A stretch of 64,000 nt of DNA, taken from Botryotinia globosa. Its lineage: Eukaryota; Ascomycota; Leotiomycetes; Helotiales; Sclerotiniaceae. The translations under genes were made by a program, and so were the position numbers. The notes under the pieces are model-generated. The model searched no databases, was not told the origin of the DNA, and saw only the letters and a list, made by a program, of their open reading frames with translations. Each line of letters starts with the position of its first letter. Positions within the stretch are counted from its first letter, which is position 1. The stretch covers positions 744,001 through 808,000 of the forward strand of contig RCSZ01000016.1 in assembly GCA_014898425.1 (NCBI GenBank), read 5' to 3'. This document shows, in pieces, positions 46,149 to 58,227 of this stretch.

Positions 46149-48771
46149 ATGCATAACAACGATGTAGCTGCTGTCACGCAGCGTAAGTACCCTCTATTAT
46201 ATGATAATACCTGTCGCTGACGGCCGCTTGCAGAAGTATCAGACCTTGACATTGATCAGGGTCCCAGTGACCCAGCAGTAATGATGGCAGCGCTCAATCC
46301 GGAACTACGACCCGCTCCCAAGTTGTACAGCAAGGGGGTCAAGATTACGGATATTACTCAAATCTTCACAAATGCTGCTCACCGTGTGTTACCCATCACA
46401 AACCTGAAAGACTTTTGTATGGATCACGTGCTAATGGCCTGCCATAGAGCTCGAAGTAGGAGACCTTGTTAAGGATCCCTTTTTCACATTATTCGAGGCT
46501 GTTGCTGCTCTAGAGGTTTGTCTTTCACTTCTAGTGAATGGCTGAGCTAATTTTCGAGTACAGATCATGGATCCGAAAATGGATAGTGGTTATCTAGCTC
46601 CTGGAGAAACTATGGAGGATGATTACGATTTCGCTCAGGCGCTACTGCCAGAGGAAGTTTTGGGTATCATTGATCAACTTCTTTGTCATGAGGTATGCCA
46701 ATCCCAGATATAACTAGAATCTTAGTAGCCTGACTTCGAATAGATGGCTTGGCACATGGGACACCCACTTGCTCAAACAATCTTCACAAGCCTATACATT
46801 GATCGAATACTCCATCCTTCGCCTTTGAGTCTCAACGAGACCCGGTTTGACAGAGACGAGAGCTGTGCCGAAGATGAGCCTTTGATGCTGCAAGTTTTGA
46901 GGGCATACTGTCTAGGTCTGATCAAAACTTGTTGGTATGTCAACAATCGAGTGAGGTCAGAGCATTTTTACGAGGTATTTACCGCTCTTCACGTAGTGAT
47001 TTCATGTCACATTAATACGAATTTAGGAGGAAGATTTTGCGACCCATACATTCCATAGAAATCTGCTCGAGGGTATAGAGTATGATGAAATTCTTCGTTT
47101 CATGAAAGAGACTGTAGAATTAGTTTTGCAGGCTCAGAGCATACCCAAGGACACGAAAGAAGCTTTGTCGACTAGACTTAATTTTCGGCAAGCTTTTTTG
47201 AAAACTGTTGATACGGTAGAGTCAAGATCTCAAGATGCAAAGGAATCCTGGCGTCAGACGCAGTCGTTCATTTCTGATTTGGCATCAACCGGCAAACTTG
47301 CAAAGCCCGTTCCGCAGTCATTTAGTGTGAAACTACAGAGGAAGCTCGCGAGTACGGTTCCGCCACGTCCAATTGTTGTGGTGGGTCAGGAAAGTGCCTA
47401 CGAACACTTGGAAAGGATGTGTAAGGATGGTGAAATTGCAGTTGATATACTTGATTATACAGATAGTCACAGTCTCATGGTAAGTGCAATATCACCTATG
47501 ACAATTATCTAATCTTTGGCTGATGATACATATGTAAGACTTTTGTTTCATTATTTCAAGCACGAAAACCTCAGCCATCCGTGTATATTCGAACTTTACT
47601 TCAGTATTACATGTTTGCAGATATGGTAATACTGGGTAAAATGTCCATCCGAGAAGTTCTCGATGATGATCTAGCTAGTCTTACCTTACCCGGAAACCAG
47701 CTTCTAGATCGTATTAACGATGAAGTTGAAGTTACTCACGATCCAAGATTCCACATGGCTCAAAGAATGGAGTTATTTAGATCACGCGCGGCCAACACAT
47801 ACGTAGACATCCTTCGGACCATGTGTCAAAGCCGATGTCGCATACGCCGAACACTCTGTCACACAATCGTTGACTGGGACAATCTCCAACTTGATGGTGA
47901 GGAGATTGATCAGGAACTGAGGGAATTTACAAAAGAAAAGCCATTCATAGATAAAAGCTTATCACTCGATCCAATTTACGCTTTCCCCCTATCATCATGG
48001 GCGTACTATTACAAGCTCCGCCAAATGGAATGGATAGTGCAGTTAGGCTTTGAACTCCAGGTTTACCAGCCAGATGAGTTATCAGGGATGTATTTTTACC
48101 TCAATCATCTTTGTAAAACGAGAAGTCGTCATCTTGAGCGTATCCGAAGCGAGGTCATGCGATCCTACTCTACACGTCGCAATGAATCGCAGCTTGATCC
48201 TACTCAAAGAGAGGAATTTACCAATGCAATTTCATTCATCAACTTCTCCATGTTAGAAGTTACCTCAACGTATGGTTTCGCAGACGCACTATCTTCGTTG
48301 TTTGAAGCACTTCGTCGTCTGGATCTTATACCCGTACCTCCGAGACCATACGGCAACGATGTAATGCGTTACGAAGTCCGCATGAAACCATTTTCTACTA
48401 TTGGCCTCCCTGCCCCCTTGTCGTTTGAATCTTTCACTTACAACGTCACTCAGCCCAATGAGACCACTCTTGATTTACTTTTGATTGCTGGAGAAGCCAC
48501 TGCTGCTGCTAAGAAAGGATTCGAGATCCTGAGTAAACTCAATCCTAAAGACGCTTATTGTCGTGGATCTCATGAGAGTTGGCTGAAAGATATTAAGGAC
48601 TGTTTGAAAGCGTGTATCTTTACTGGAATCTCGATTGCAGCGGTCAAAAAGGCCATCGAAGGTGCAGGCAAGGACGATAAAGTGAAGATACAGGTGGAGA
48701 TACCCACAACAGGTAAAGGATATCATGATTGGTGGATCGTGCCTAAAGTTCTCCCCGATCCGAAAAGGTAA
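46149..48771 (+). CDS. mak10: NatC N-terminal acetyltransferase subunit MAK10 (NAA35)
   Basis: Seven exons (46149-46182, 46234-46383, 46448-46515, 46564-46692, 46744-46974, 47027-47479, 47539-48771) encode 765 residues. Mak10 is the large auxiliary subunit of NatC, which acetylates N-terminal Met followed by hydrophobic residues. Family landmarks: LEVGDLVKDPFFTLFEAVAALEIMDPKMDSGY built across exons 3-4, AWHMGHPLAQTIFTSLYIDR, then SLFQARKPQPSVYIRTLLQY. The C-terminus reads GYHDWWIVPKVLPDPKR. All six junctions are GT-AG and in frame; exon 3 begins at AGCTCGAAG after a 64-nt intron. The length is close to the yeast protein. The start MHNNDVAAVTQ is the first ATG and is supported only by frame. 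Confidence 0.92.
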
Positions 48772-50407
48772 TGATCAGTGATTGATTTTCATGTTTCGGG
48801 GGCTCGAACTCTACTTGTTCGGAAGGGTTCAGAACGTCAGCCATGGACTTCGGAGGCCTCTCTGAAAACCCTCGGGAGGGCGTCTGATAGATGCTAATCA
48901 TGCATGTCAAGATGCAAACCTTGTTACATCTTACGCAAACCCATCGGACTGAAGTTCTTCATCCTCCACGTCTCGTGCCTTCTCTTCTCTCGTGAGGTTC
49001 AGACAGCCTGAGTAAATTAGACTATGTGACACAGGTACTAGATAGATTATTTATACAGATGACATCCAAAAATTTGCAGCCCAACTGCCATGACGAAACC
49101 TCACATCTCTGCATCAACTTGATTTGCCTAGCAACATCATTCCACAACGTCGAAAATGTTACACCGAACCGTCACACCACACCAAGACGCAGAATTGGAT
49201 CCAGACCCTGACTTAAATAATCGAAATCTAATTGAGATTTCGATTCCGATGGCTTCTCAAATTTCGATTGCCATAAATACGAACCAATCGCGACCCGCGA
49301 GTCTGAAGCAACAATTTTCAAATATCACATCACGACCCCTTTTCCCTCTCCACCAATCCCACCCCCCCTTCCCCCCCAAACTCCCACCTCGCAATTGAAG
49401 AAAAAAACTAGAAAACAGATATTATTCTGTTGCACATCTCAAATCTCGTCGGGCAACTCGCCGACAAACGCCATTTTTCGATGATGAAAACTTTTCCTGG
49501 CGGGAAAGGGGCAACATCGTTCGACAGCCGGGGTGGCCTGTTTCAATTGGAGGGTCGAATGACGGACGCGGACAGAGCGCCGACATCCATGTTCCAAGCG
49601 ACGATGCTGATGTCCGTTTTACGTCGTGGGTAATATTTTGTTGGGTTTATGTTTCGTTCCATTGGTAACAACCTCGCGCTGTACTAAATTTGTCATGGTC
49701 TTGCTTAATATGTGTTGTTGCATGTCATCGTATTGTCCGTGATTTGGCTCAGGGTCTGTTGTGGTGACATGATCACTTCTAGAGACATCATGGGAAATGA
49801 GAATCATGATTTTGTTATTCATCTCAGATTGAGCTTTCAGCCATCTCTAGGAGCACAGAGAGAAAACTTTGGCAATCAAACGGTGGAGGTCTTGATCGGG
49901 TCCGCCATCCATCCTACCACATAAAAAGCTGGAAGGCCATGAATGACTGTATGGTGCCAATTTTGCATCGATTAAGTATGACAAGAGTTTTAAGAAATGT
50001 ACATATATATGCATTTGCGATATAGAATACTAATCATCTTTTGTTCAGACCCATAACGTCGTATCGTATAAAAGAGGGGGAGGGTATACGCAAAAGTCCC
50101 AACCAAAGAGAATCGCTCGATATTCATCCTTAATCAATCTACAACCCCAATCTTAGACATCTCTATCCATATATCCATAAAATGCTGCCAAGTTGTAAAT
50201 GCCAATTGCCAACTTGATCTAAACTTTCAAAGTCCGTATTTGACCGTCTTTCTTGCACCCAATAATGCAGACGGAATATTCAGATCATGAATTCGTTCTC
50301 TCATCCAATAACCCGTCAAAAATGCAGATTCACGCTACCCATGCAAACAATTTCTCCCCATAATGCTCCTATTTATGCATACTACCACCACCTCACACGT
50401 GTCAAAT
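48772..50407. other. Convergent intergenic region
   Basis: About 1.6 kb between MAK10 and the end of the Hook gene. Frames at 49156-49398 and 49430-49633 have odd, low-complexity content (Pro/His-rich, Gly-rich) and no splice support. Part of the region (49430-49640) is more GC-rich than its surroundings. No gene is claimed. Confidence 0.5.
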
Positions 50408-53400
50408 TCAGCGTCTTGGACCTGAGTTCACAAGTTGTCGTTGTTTGTTCACCCAACTCCTTGGGGCATCTTGTCTACGTTGCAGCACCACATGATTGCT
50501 TTGTAACCTGTTCGTAAGATCGTACCAGGCAGTGGCTATCAGGTTGTTCTCGCGAGTAAGGTTCTTCACCAAAACATCATTTGCAGCCTTCACATAAGTT
50601 GAATCAGTTTTCTGCACACACGTAGTTCACATAAATGATAATATGACTCTCGACATGGACACAATCGTTGATTGGAATAAGAGGTATAATATTATTTATG
50701 ATGGTGGTTGCAAGAATAAAAAGTCGATACGGTACCTTTTGCGCTTCTGGGTCTTCTGCCAGGACGAGTCTTCGTTGAAGCTCTTGTATGGTCGATTCTT
50801 TCTTCTGGAGTTGCTGGAAATTATATTAGTCGATGCCTTTAGATCATGTTGGTAGAAGTTGAGGAGGTGATGGATTTGTTTGAGAGAAAGACGACGATGG
50901 AGGTTGTGCTACTGGCAATACACCAAATGCTGCCTGCTCCCTAGCAAGTTCTTCATCGTGCTGATCATAACCTGGAGCGCTTGACGCAGGTTCCTTGAGC
51001 TTTTTATTACCGAACAATTTTCCGATTCGCTTGATTGCGGATTTCTTTTTTGGTGACGTTGGTCTTGATGTAGAAATATTGTCCTCTTGACTCACCTCTT
51101 TCAATGCATCAAGAGCTGTTGCAGACTCGGGGTCTTTGCCTAATCCTTCGATAGAACCTGGTGGGTGTTGAAAGATAGTCTTCAGTTGTTCCGAGAGTTT
51201 ATCTTTGGATTTTAATGCTGCAAGAAGGTGAGACTGCTGATCAACGAATTCTGTTCTCAAATCATTATGCTGTGCCTGGAGAAGTGTCAAGTCCTTCTCA
51301 TATGATGAGGCTACTAATTCATTCGCTTCCTTGAGCTGTTCCAATGCTGTGATTTCATCGGAATCCATAGCACTCACTATCTTTAGGTTAGTTGATGTTA
51401 CACGCATACTAGAAGCTTGATCACCCACAATCTGCCCGTGCTCTCAACAAATCTCGCTCGCTGCTTGTGAGTTTGGCGGTAAGGTCGTTTATTGCGTGGT
51501 TCAATCTCTCGATCTCCTTTGTGGCGTCGCGATATAGTGATTGTCCAGAGGACTTCGCTCGTTCTCTGTGAAAATCATCGAGTGTTAGTTGAAAAGGTCC
51601 AATGCTCATCATTTTGTCGACTGCTATAACTAACGCTTCGTCTGTTGGGAGGAGAGATGTGTCGCCCATGATAGTTGAGATTTGATCCTGAGAGATGGCG
51701 TGAGCCTCTTTCAACTCTTGGGTCTTCTCGCGAAGTCTCCGGATTTCCATTTCCGCTTTCTGCAGCTCGGCTCGAAGTTCAGCATTAGCTTTACCACCTT
51801 CATTACTTTTAAGAACCTGTAACTCCGCTTTCAGTCTGGATATCTCGAGCGATGGGTTCGGTTCGTTTGGACTATCACTTCGATTAAGCTCATCTTCAAG
51901 ACTGAATCCACCACCCGACGGCTCTTCTGGCGAATGTGAGTCTACGCGTTCTTGAAGTTCGTTAATATACTTCTCATCATGTCGTTGTCTTTCAAGATGA
52001 AGTTCTATCTCCTCCATTCGCGACCTAAGTTCTTCTTCTAAAGCCATACCCTTATTTTTAAGGTCGGTTATGGTATTCTCCTGTCCTTCGAGCACTTTCA
52101 TATATTCTCTGCGAGTTGTTTTGAGCAATTCATTTTCCATATGAACTTTGTCATAATCCTTTTGGTTTTCTTGTAGCACATCTAACTGCTCACGCAGTCT
52201 TGCGTTTTCTTTTTCAATAGCGTTTTGCTGGGCAAGTTTCTTTTCATAATGCTCGACCTTGTTTGCTCTCTTCAACAAAGCAGAATTCTCGACTTCGAGT
52301 TCCTTCAATCTGTCTTGAGTCTCCAAGTCTCGGGTGTGTTTAATCGATACTAACTCTTTGTTCTTCAGTTCTCTATTTACCCGAGCGTCTTCAAGCTGCT
52401 GTTCCTGGTTGGCAATTAATTGTTCCGAATCTTCAAGTCTCTTTTCGAGTCTTGAAATATACTCGCTTTTGCCTCCGTGATTAACCGTTTCTTGTAGCTG
52501 TTTGATTAGTCGGTCTTGTTCCTTAGTCTCGTCTAGTAGATGATCTCGGCTTTCTGATAGATTTTCCAAACGTGTGATCAGGTCAGCATTACGTTTCTTC
52601 AATGCTGCATGTTCCATAGATACGGCAGAATACTTTTCTTCAAGATCCAAGGCGTCATATGGCTTGGCGATACGATGAACCTCTAAGTCCGGTAAAGCGA
52701 TTGAGAGATCTTGCTCTATCTACGTAGCATCATGTTTAGCGGCATTCAATAAACCATACGAACAAATCAACTCACTGTGGCTACATGGGTCGCGATTACT
52801 GATTGCATATCATGGCTTAGCTTCGTTCGGACACGATCGATATATCTCAACTGATTAGGACCTTTCAAGGCGACCAACAGGAATATGGTAATAAGCTGGA
52901 ATACCCTGTTAGTTATGGCGATGTTGTCTCTTGTTCTCACGCTTCCTACTACCTTTGTCGATTCGGTGGGATCCGAGTATTGTGCCAAAGCATTGAAGTC
53001 GATTGGATACTCGACAACCGCTGCCTTCACCCAATTATCACAGTGCTCATGAGCATATTTCAGGAGATTTTTGTAAACGGCCTCCAAGGTCTGTTTGGCG
53101 GAAATCCATTTTGTAGAACTCGTCGTTTTCGAAATATCCTTAATGGCATATGCGGGGTCGAAGTCCTCTAGATCAAACTAAATTAGCATCCGTATCGAGG
53201 ATCTGTATAAGATGGTCGATCGTCTAGAACGTACCCAGCATGTCAGAAAATATAAGGCCATCAGTCAAGTCTTCTATTGACTTGACCTTGTTCAACACGG
53301 CAGGAAAGGTCTTGATCTAGTCGCGAGTAGATGTCAGTAGTGAAGGAGGAGCGCGAGAAGAATAGTGTTGAATCGCATACCCATGCCAATAGAACTGCCC

Positions 53401-53437
53401 TTGTGGTGTCATCGGGAGGCTCCAAACTAGAGGGCAT
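50408..53437 (-). CDS. hookA: Hook-family dynein cargo adaptor
   Basis: Eight exons on the minus strand (53437-53381, 53316-53235, 53167-52953, 52895-52776, 52719-51429, 51376-50922, 50813-50736, 50611-50408) encode 833 residues. Hook proteins link early endosomes, through the FTS/FHIP complex, to dynein-dynactin. The Hook domain (about 1-175) shows SIEDLTDGLIFSDML, EDFDPAY and FLLVALKGPNQ. Long coiled coils follow (about 190-700), then the C-terminal cargo segment LVKNLTRENNLIATAWYDLT and LQRRQDAPRSWVNKQR. The intron at 52896-52952 (57 nt) is stop-free and in frame. The exon 6 donor is uncertain (GGT|GTATTG at 50922 or CCA|GTAGCA at 50913). Exon 6 also adds an unusual basic stretch (SPKKKSAIKRIGKLFGNKK). 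Confidence 0.88.
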
Positions 53438-54732
53438 TTTTCCTGTGTTGACAGAAACCCGTTATGTTGTGGATTTCGGCGGTGTAAGGAGATGCGAAGA
53501 AGTTGAGTGAGGCTTGAAGTCTTATCGTGCGTGCAGGTGCAGATGCAGGTGCAGGTAAATTTCTACGTAGATGACACGAAATTGTATTTTTAGTGATGGA
53601 CCCTGGTATGGGAGACTGGATGGAGACTGGATGGAGACTGGATGGAGACTGGATGGAGACTGGATGGAGACTGGAGACTGAAGACTGGGAGCTGGGAGCT
53701 GGTATATCGTAGATCTGTATGTATAGTGTTTTAAGGTTATCAGCAATTGAGAGAGGAAAAGCTTGCGGCTTGCAACTTGCAACTTGCAACTGGGTTCTCG
53801 CAATGATTTTATGCTATTTATTTCCCATGTTTCATTGTCTCCAAGTACCCAAGTTCGCTTTTATTCAATTGCACTTTCTGCTTGTGTTGTTAAGCTAAAA
53901 AGTCCAGGCTCGAGTCCCCCCTGTTGAACATCTCTTTGACTGTGGGGTCAATTAACATGTTAGTAACACTCGATTGTTCTGCGGGGGAATAGGTACATAC
54001 TCCGTACAAAGGAAGAGGAAGTCTTCAAAGGATCTTGAGTATATGAGTAGAGAAGAGTATGGGTAGAAGTCCGTTTGCAGCTACGAAGACATATCAGAGG
54101 ACAAGAAGTTTACAGACATCTGAATATTTCCGCATGTACTCTAGCCCATGAAAGTAATTGGTGAAACTATTGGTTGATGTGTACCCAGGTAACTGAGCAA
54201 TTGATAAGTAGGTAGATGGGGAGAAGTTGATCTGGCCAACTTAAGATAGAAACTCTACGTGAATTTGCACTACAAACAGGAAATTGTATGTGATACAGTC
54301 AAGACACTCATATGGCTCTGAGTTGTTTGATTGATAGACAGCATTTGATTCATCCATTTCACGTTCAGCTTATCCGAAAACAAACCCCCTGAGTACGCAT
54401 ATTGTAAAAAGGTATGTAAGTGAGAGATTATTAGATTTCTTCTGTAGTCTGTAATGACACTCGAGTTGGCTGCCCTGATTCTCAAGGACGCTGATGTTGT
54501 CCGGCCGATTACCGTTTTCCCAAATCATTCTATATATAAAAGTCCCAAGACCATTTCGACTCCATTTCCCTAATCTCTTCCATGTACACTTGATCCTGTG
54601 GACGAGGAACAACCAAACTCCTCGATAATACCCAGTACCCCTTATGAACGTTGTGAATACACCGTCGATGGGTAGAATTTCCTGAATGCGCCTATTTCCA
54701 ATTTCATATCGTGTCGTCATCAAATTCCATTC
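53438..54732. other. Intergenic with minisatellite
   Basis: About 1.3 kb from the Hook start to the I9 inhibitor gene. It contains an 11-bp array (53611-53676) and three CTTGCAA units near 53770-53790. A minus-strand frame at 54370-54723 is open for 117 codons but shows no recognisable content. Confidence 0.55.
53611..53676 (+). repeat. 11-bp array, GGAGACTGGAT x5
   Basis: Five perfect copies followed by a partial copy and a GGAGACTG/AAGACTGG decay zone. It lies 174-239 bp upstream of the Hook start codon, so it may be in its promoter or leader. Confidence 0.9.
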
Positions 54733-55093
54733 TTAGTTATTGGCATTTACAACCTGATCCTCTTCGATAACGGCATGATAATCGTTTCCCCATGCCTGAA
54801 CAGTAACAAGGACTTGAGCTGGAGCCTTGGCAGCGAAGCCTCTGTTGAACATATTAGATACAATCACATATAATGGGCAATAAGCATGCTTACTTGATAA
54901 GATTGTATTCATGTGTAATAGTGCCTCCAGCTTTTTTGATTGCATCCATCGCTTGCTGTACGACATCGTTTGGAGTGTCGTCCGGATACGAAACAATTAC
55001 TGATTTCTGAGGTGCTGCTGTGCTCAACCCAGGAATTGCAAGTAGGGAAATGGTGAGTAGAGCGAGACTCGTAAACTTTGCAATGAACAACAT
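54733..55093 (-). CDS. Secreted inhibitor-I9 / Pbi2-like protein
   Basis: Two exons (55093-54894 and 54841-54733) encode 102 residues, joined in phase 2 across a 52-nt intron. The N-terminus is a clear signal peptide (FTSLALLTISLLAIPGLSTA). The body SVIVSYPDDTPNDVVQQAMD, then IKKAGGTITHEYNLIKGFAA and HAVIEEDQVVNANN, follows the inhibitor I9 fold shared by subtilase propeptides and yeast Pbi2 (proteinase B inhibitor). Yeast Pbi2 has no signal peptide, so this form would act outside the cell or in the secretory route, perhaps on a subtilisin-type protease. The target is unknown. Confidence 0.82.
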
Positions 55094-55897
55094 ATTGATA
55101 AAAACTTGGATTTTCCTTGTATGTAAGAATATTGCTACGGTTCGACTGTTGATTAATCGTTGATCAAAGATTACAATCAGAAGACAGAAGACGTGGATAT
55201 GGATGGGATGAGGACAGATGGGAATGGATGTATGACGATCCATGGATGTTGATTAGGTGTGGCGCTAGCGGACCGATACCTAGCGTGATTAAGTAATTGA
55301 TTGTCTCTTATTAGTGCCTCAGCCATTCACTAGTTCCATTTGCCTATAAACTTTCAGGTCAGTAGCGTGAGTGAGTGCAAGACAATTAAATCAACATCGT
55401 CGCGTTTCTGCAATCAAACGTCTTTGATATTCAACTTCAAAGCAACGTGAATCCGCGAACACATATCAAGAATACAACCAATTCGACCTTCCTTGTCATC
55501 TGCCAGGGCGACGTCGACGGAACTAATTATAACTTGCGTGAGATCTGACTTGGGGATTGGGATAGGAGGACAAAGGCGTGGGGCATCAAGCTATCTATAA
55601 GGACTGGGCCTCATAGGAAGAGAAAATTGAATACAGAGAGTTTGAGGGTTACAAAGGGTTTTCAGAGAAATTGGCAATCATCAAATACACACTTCTAGTT
55701 CTTCTCGAGTTGAATACTTTTGCATGGTACTAGTTAGCTGTTGTTTAAAAGCTCCTTCTTGTTTAATCGAGTCGTGGAGCTTGGTGGTTTTTCACGACAA
55801 AGACCTTTTTTTTTCTGTGGCTGCCCTTCATCATCAAGATCATCATTACAAGTCTACGCACCTTTGCAACCTTCTGCGGCTTCCCTTATAGCCCATC
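55094..55897. other. Divergent intergenic region
   Basis: About 800 bp between the starts of the I9-type gene and PCF11. It is AT-rich with no array and no gene seen. Confidence 0.55.
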
Positions 55898-58227
55898 ATG
55901 TCATTTGGAGTCCCTTCTGATGAGGTAGCGGAGGACTACAAAAGAGCCCTTGAAGATTTGACTATGAATTCGAGATATGAGATCAGCAATCTAACCGTTA
56001 TAGCAAAAGAAAACACCGAACATGCTTTGGCCATTTCAGAGGCATTGAAGAACCATATAAAACAGGTAGGATATATATTCTCATTTCGTAATGCTAGTAG
56101 AGTCTAGTAGCTATAGTCGTGCTTTGCTTTGTGCCTACATTTTGCTTCCATTACTTACGAATCAATGACAGACTTCTCCGCAAAAGAAACTACCTGCTTT
56201 CTACGTCCTCGATTCTGTAGTCAAGAATGTTGGAACACCTTATACCCTCTTCTTCGGTCGACAACTTTATTCAACTTTCATGGAGGCGTATGCTTTGGTT
56301 TCTCATGATGTGCGAAGGAAGATGGATGAGATGTTGAAGACTTGGAAAGAGCCTGTGCCTGGCTCTATAGATACACGTCCTGTATTTCCTCCAGAAGTAA
56401 CTCGCCCCATCGAAAATGCTCTCATTAAAGCTAGAACCTCAGCTCTCCAACAAGAACAATTGAGAAGTCAACAGCAGTTAATGAATCGAGGTCGATCTGC
56501 CGTAGGTCAGACTCCCTATCGTAACACGCCAACTCCTCCAAACCAATCTCGTCAACCTCTTTATCCACCTCCCGGACATTCTGGATACCCTCAACAATAC
56601 CCTCCTCCAGCAAATGGCCAACAGTATAACAACCAAGCCAACGGCCATCTGCAGCTTGGACTTCCTCAGGTATGTGAAGCATCCTAACATTCCTGCTTGA
56701 TACTAATATTCTCAAGCGACCACCTCCAACTCAATATTCTCAACAGCCAGGTAGCTCGGCATCCTGGCAGCAGTCGCAGCCTCAAGGTTATCAGCCACCA
56801 GAGGCAAGCGTAGATATGTTGAATAGGGATATCTCCAATCTCATTGCTTCTTCAAAGGCAGAATTTGCCCAGAGTCCATATGATAGTAGCATACAAACAA
56901 GACTGAAAGCCTTGCTTGATTTACAGACCATTCTACAAACTCAAAGGCTTCCACCTGATCAAATAGCAATGATAAAAGAACAAGTTGCACAACTATCTGG
57001 GCCTCCCCAGCCAGCCCCTAAAATTCCATCCCCTAGGCCAGCACCTGTAGCTACGCCAACACCTCAACCTCAGCCGCAGCCAACCTTGAGCTCTTTGCTA
57101 GGCCCTGGTGGACTGGCTGCTCTATTAGCGCGACAATCTGCAACACCACAAATTCCCACGCCCCCTCCCCCTCAAGCTAGTATCGCGGTCCCTTCGCCTC
57201 AACCACAACTTGCACTACCTCTACAGCTACCCTTTCAACCAGCTCCCTCAGCCCCTGTTTTGGCATCTGTTCCAAAACCTGCAGCTGATCCTAACTCATT
57301 ATTAGAAAGACTTCGGGCTGCTGGTATGCTACCTGGAATACCAGCAGTGTCAAGCACACCCATTCAACCACCACGTGCTGTAGGCAGCGCTAATCCTCCC
57401 GGCTTTCCTCCATCTCTACCCTTCATAAGTGCGCCCCCCGTGTCAAGAACGCCACTACTAGAAATTCCCAATGATGTCGTTTTAAAGCCAGCGTCATTAA
57501 AATTGTAAGGACGTTCGCGCGATTCAAACTTTGATCTCCTGCTAACAATCACAGGTTTCGCCCGCATCTTATCTCCAATCTGTACGAGAAGCTTGGCGCG
57601 CCATGTACACAATGTGGACGACGTTTCCAATCAGATACAGAAGGTCGAAAGAAGAAAGCTGCCCATATGGATTGGCACTTCCGTGTTCATCAAAGGATGG
57701 CCGAGGCTGAGAAGAGGGGCCAACATCGAAGTTGGTATGTTGATGAATTGGTAAGTATTCACGCCACTATTCCACTTCCAGAATCTAATACCTTAAAGGA
57801 CTGGATAAAATGGCGCGAACCAGAAGATGATCAGGTAAATGATGCATCGGAAACTGCTCAAGGTGTTGCTGGCTCATCTTCGGCTACGAATGCCAAGCCA
57901 AAGCTTCAATATCTAGCGGTGCCAGACGATCCTGCTCTCGCTGGAAGTGTTTGCCCTATATGCCAAGAGAAATTTGAGATGAAATGGCTAGATGATGCGC
58001 AAGAGTTTGTATGGATGGATGCTAAGAAAGTGGGCGATCGTATTTATCATGCTAGTTGTTATGCCGAAGCCACGAAAGACAGAGGCACGCCTGAGCCAAC
58101 AGTTCTGGGCAAGAGGAAAGCGGAGGTGGGTTTCACGCCTTATACTCTTTAAATTATGACTAATAATACTAACTTGCGGTAGGATCAGGAACCTCACTTA
58201 CGGACGAAGATCAAGACGGAGCCTTAG
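55898..58227 (+). CDS. pcf11: mRNA cleavage and polyadenylation factor PCF11
   Basis: Six exons (55898-56065, 56172-56669, 56717-57504, 57555-57750, 57799-58125, 58183-58227) encode 673 residues. Pcf11, of cleavage factor IA, binds the Pol II C-terminal domain and couples 3' processing to termination. The CTD-interacting domain (about 1-140) includes KKLPAFYVLDSVVKNVG. A Pro/Gln-rich centre follows. The C-terminal zinc clusters CTQCGRRF...HMDWHFRVH and CPICQEKF...HASC bracket the CLP1-binding segment SWYVDEL-DWIKWREPED. Intron 57751-57798 (48 nt, GTAAGT) has no stop and keeps frame, so an ORF reads through it. The short last exon encodes DQEPHLRTKIKTEP. Confidence 0.94.

Noticed and set aside
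48790..48830. GTTCGAG-like sequence on the minus strand suggesting a tRNA B box
   Set aside because: No A box, acceptor stem or cloverleaf could be drawn around it.
49156..49633. Two short plus-strand frames after MAK10
   Set aside because: Low-complexity content and no family match or intron support; the GC-rich patch alone is not enough.
54370..54723. 117-codon minus-strand frame downstream of the I9-type gene
   Set aside because: It begins just after that gene's stop, probably in its 3' region, and its sequence shows no recognisable pattern.
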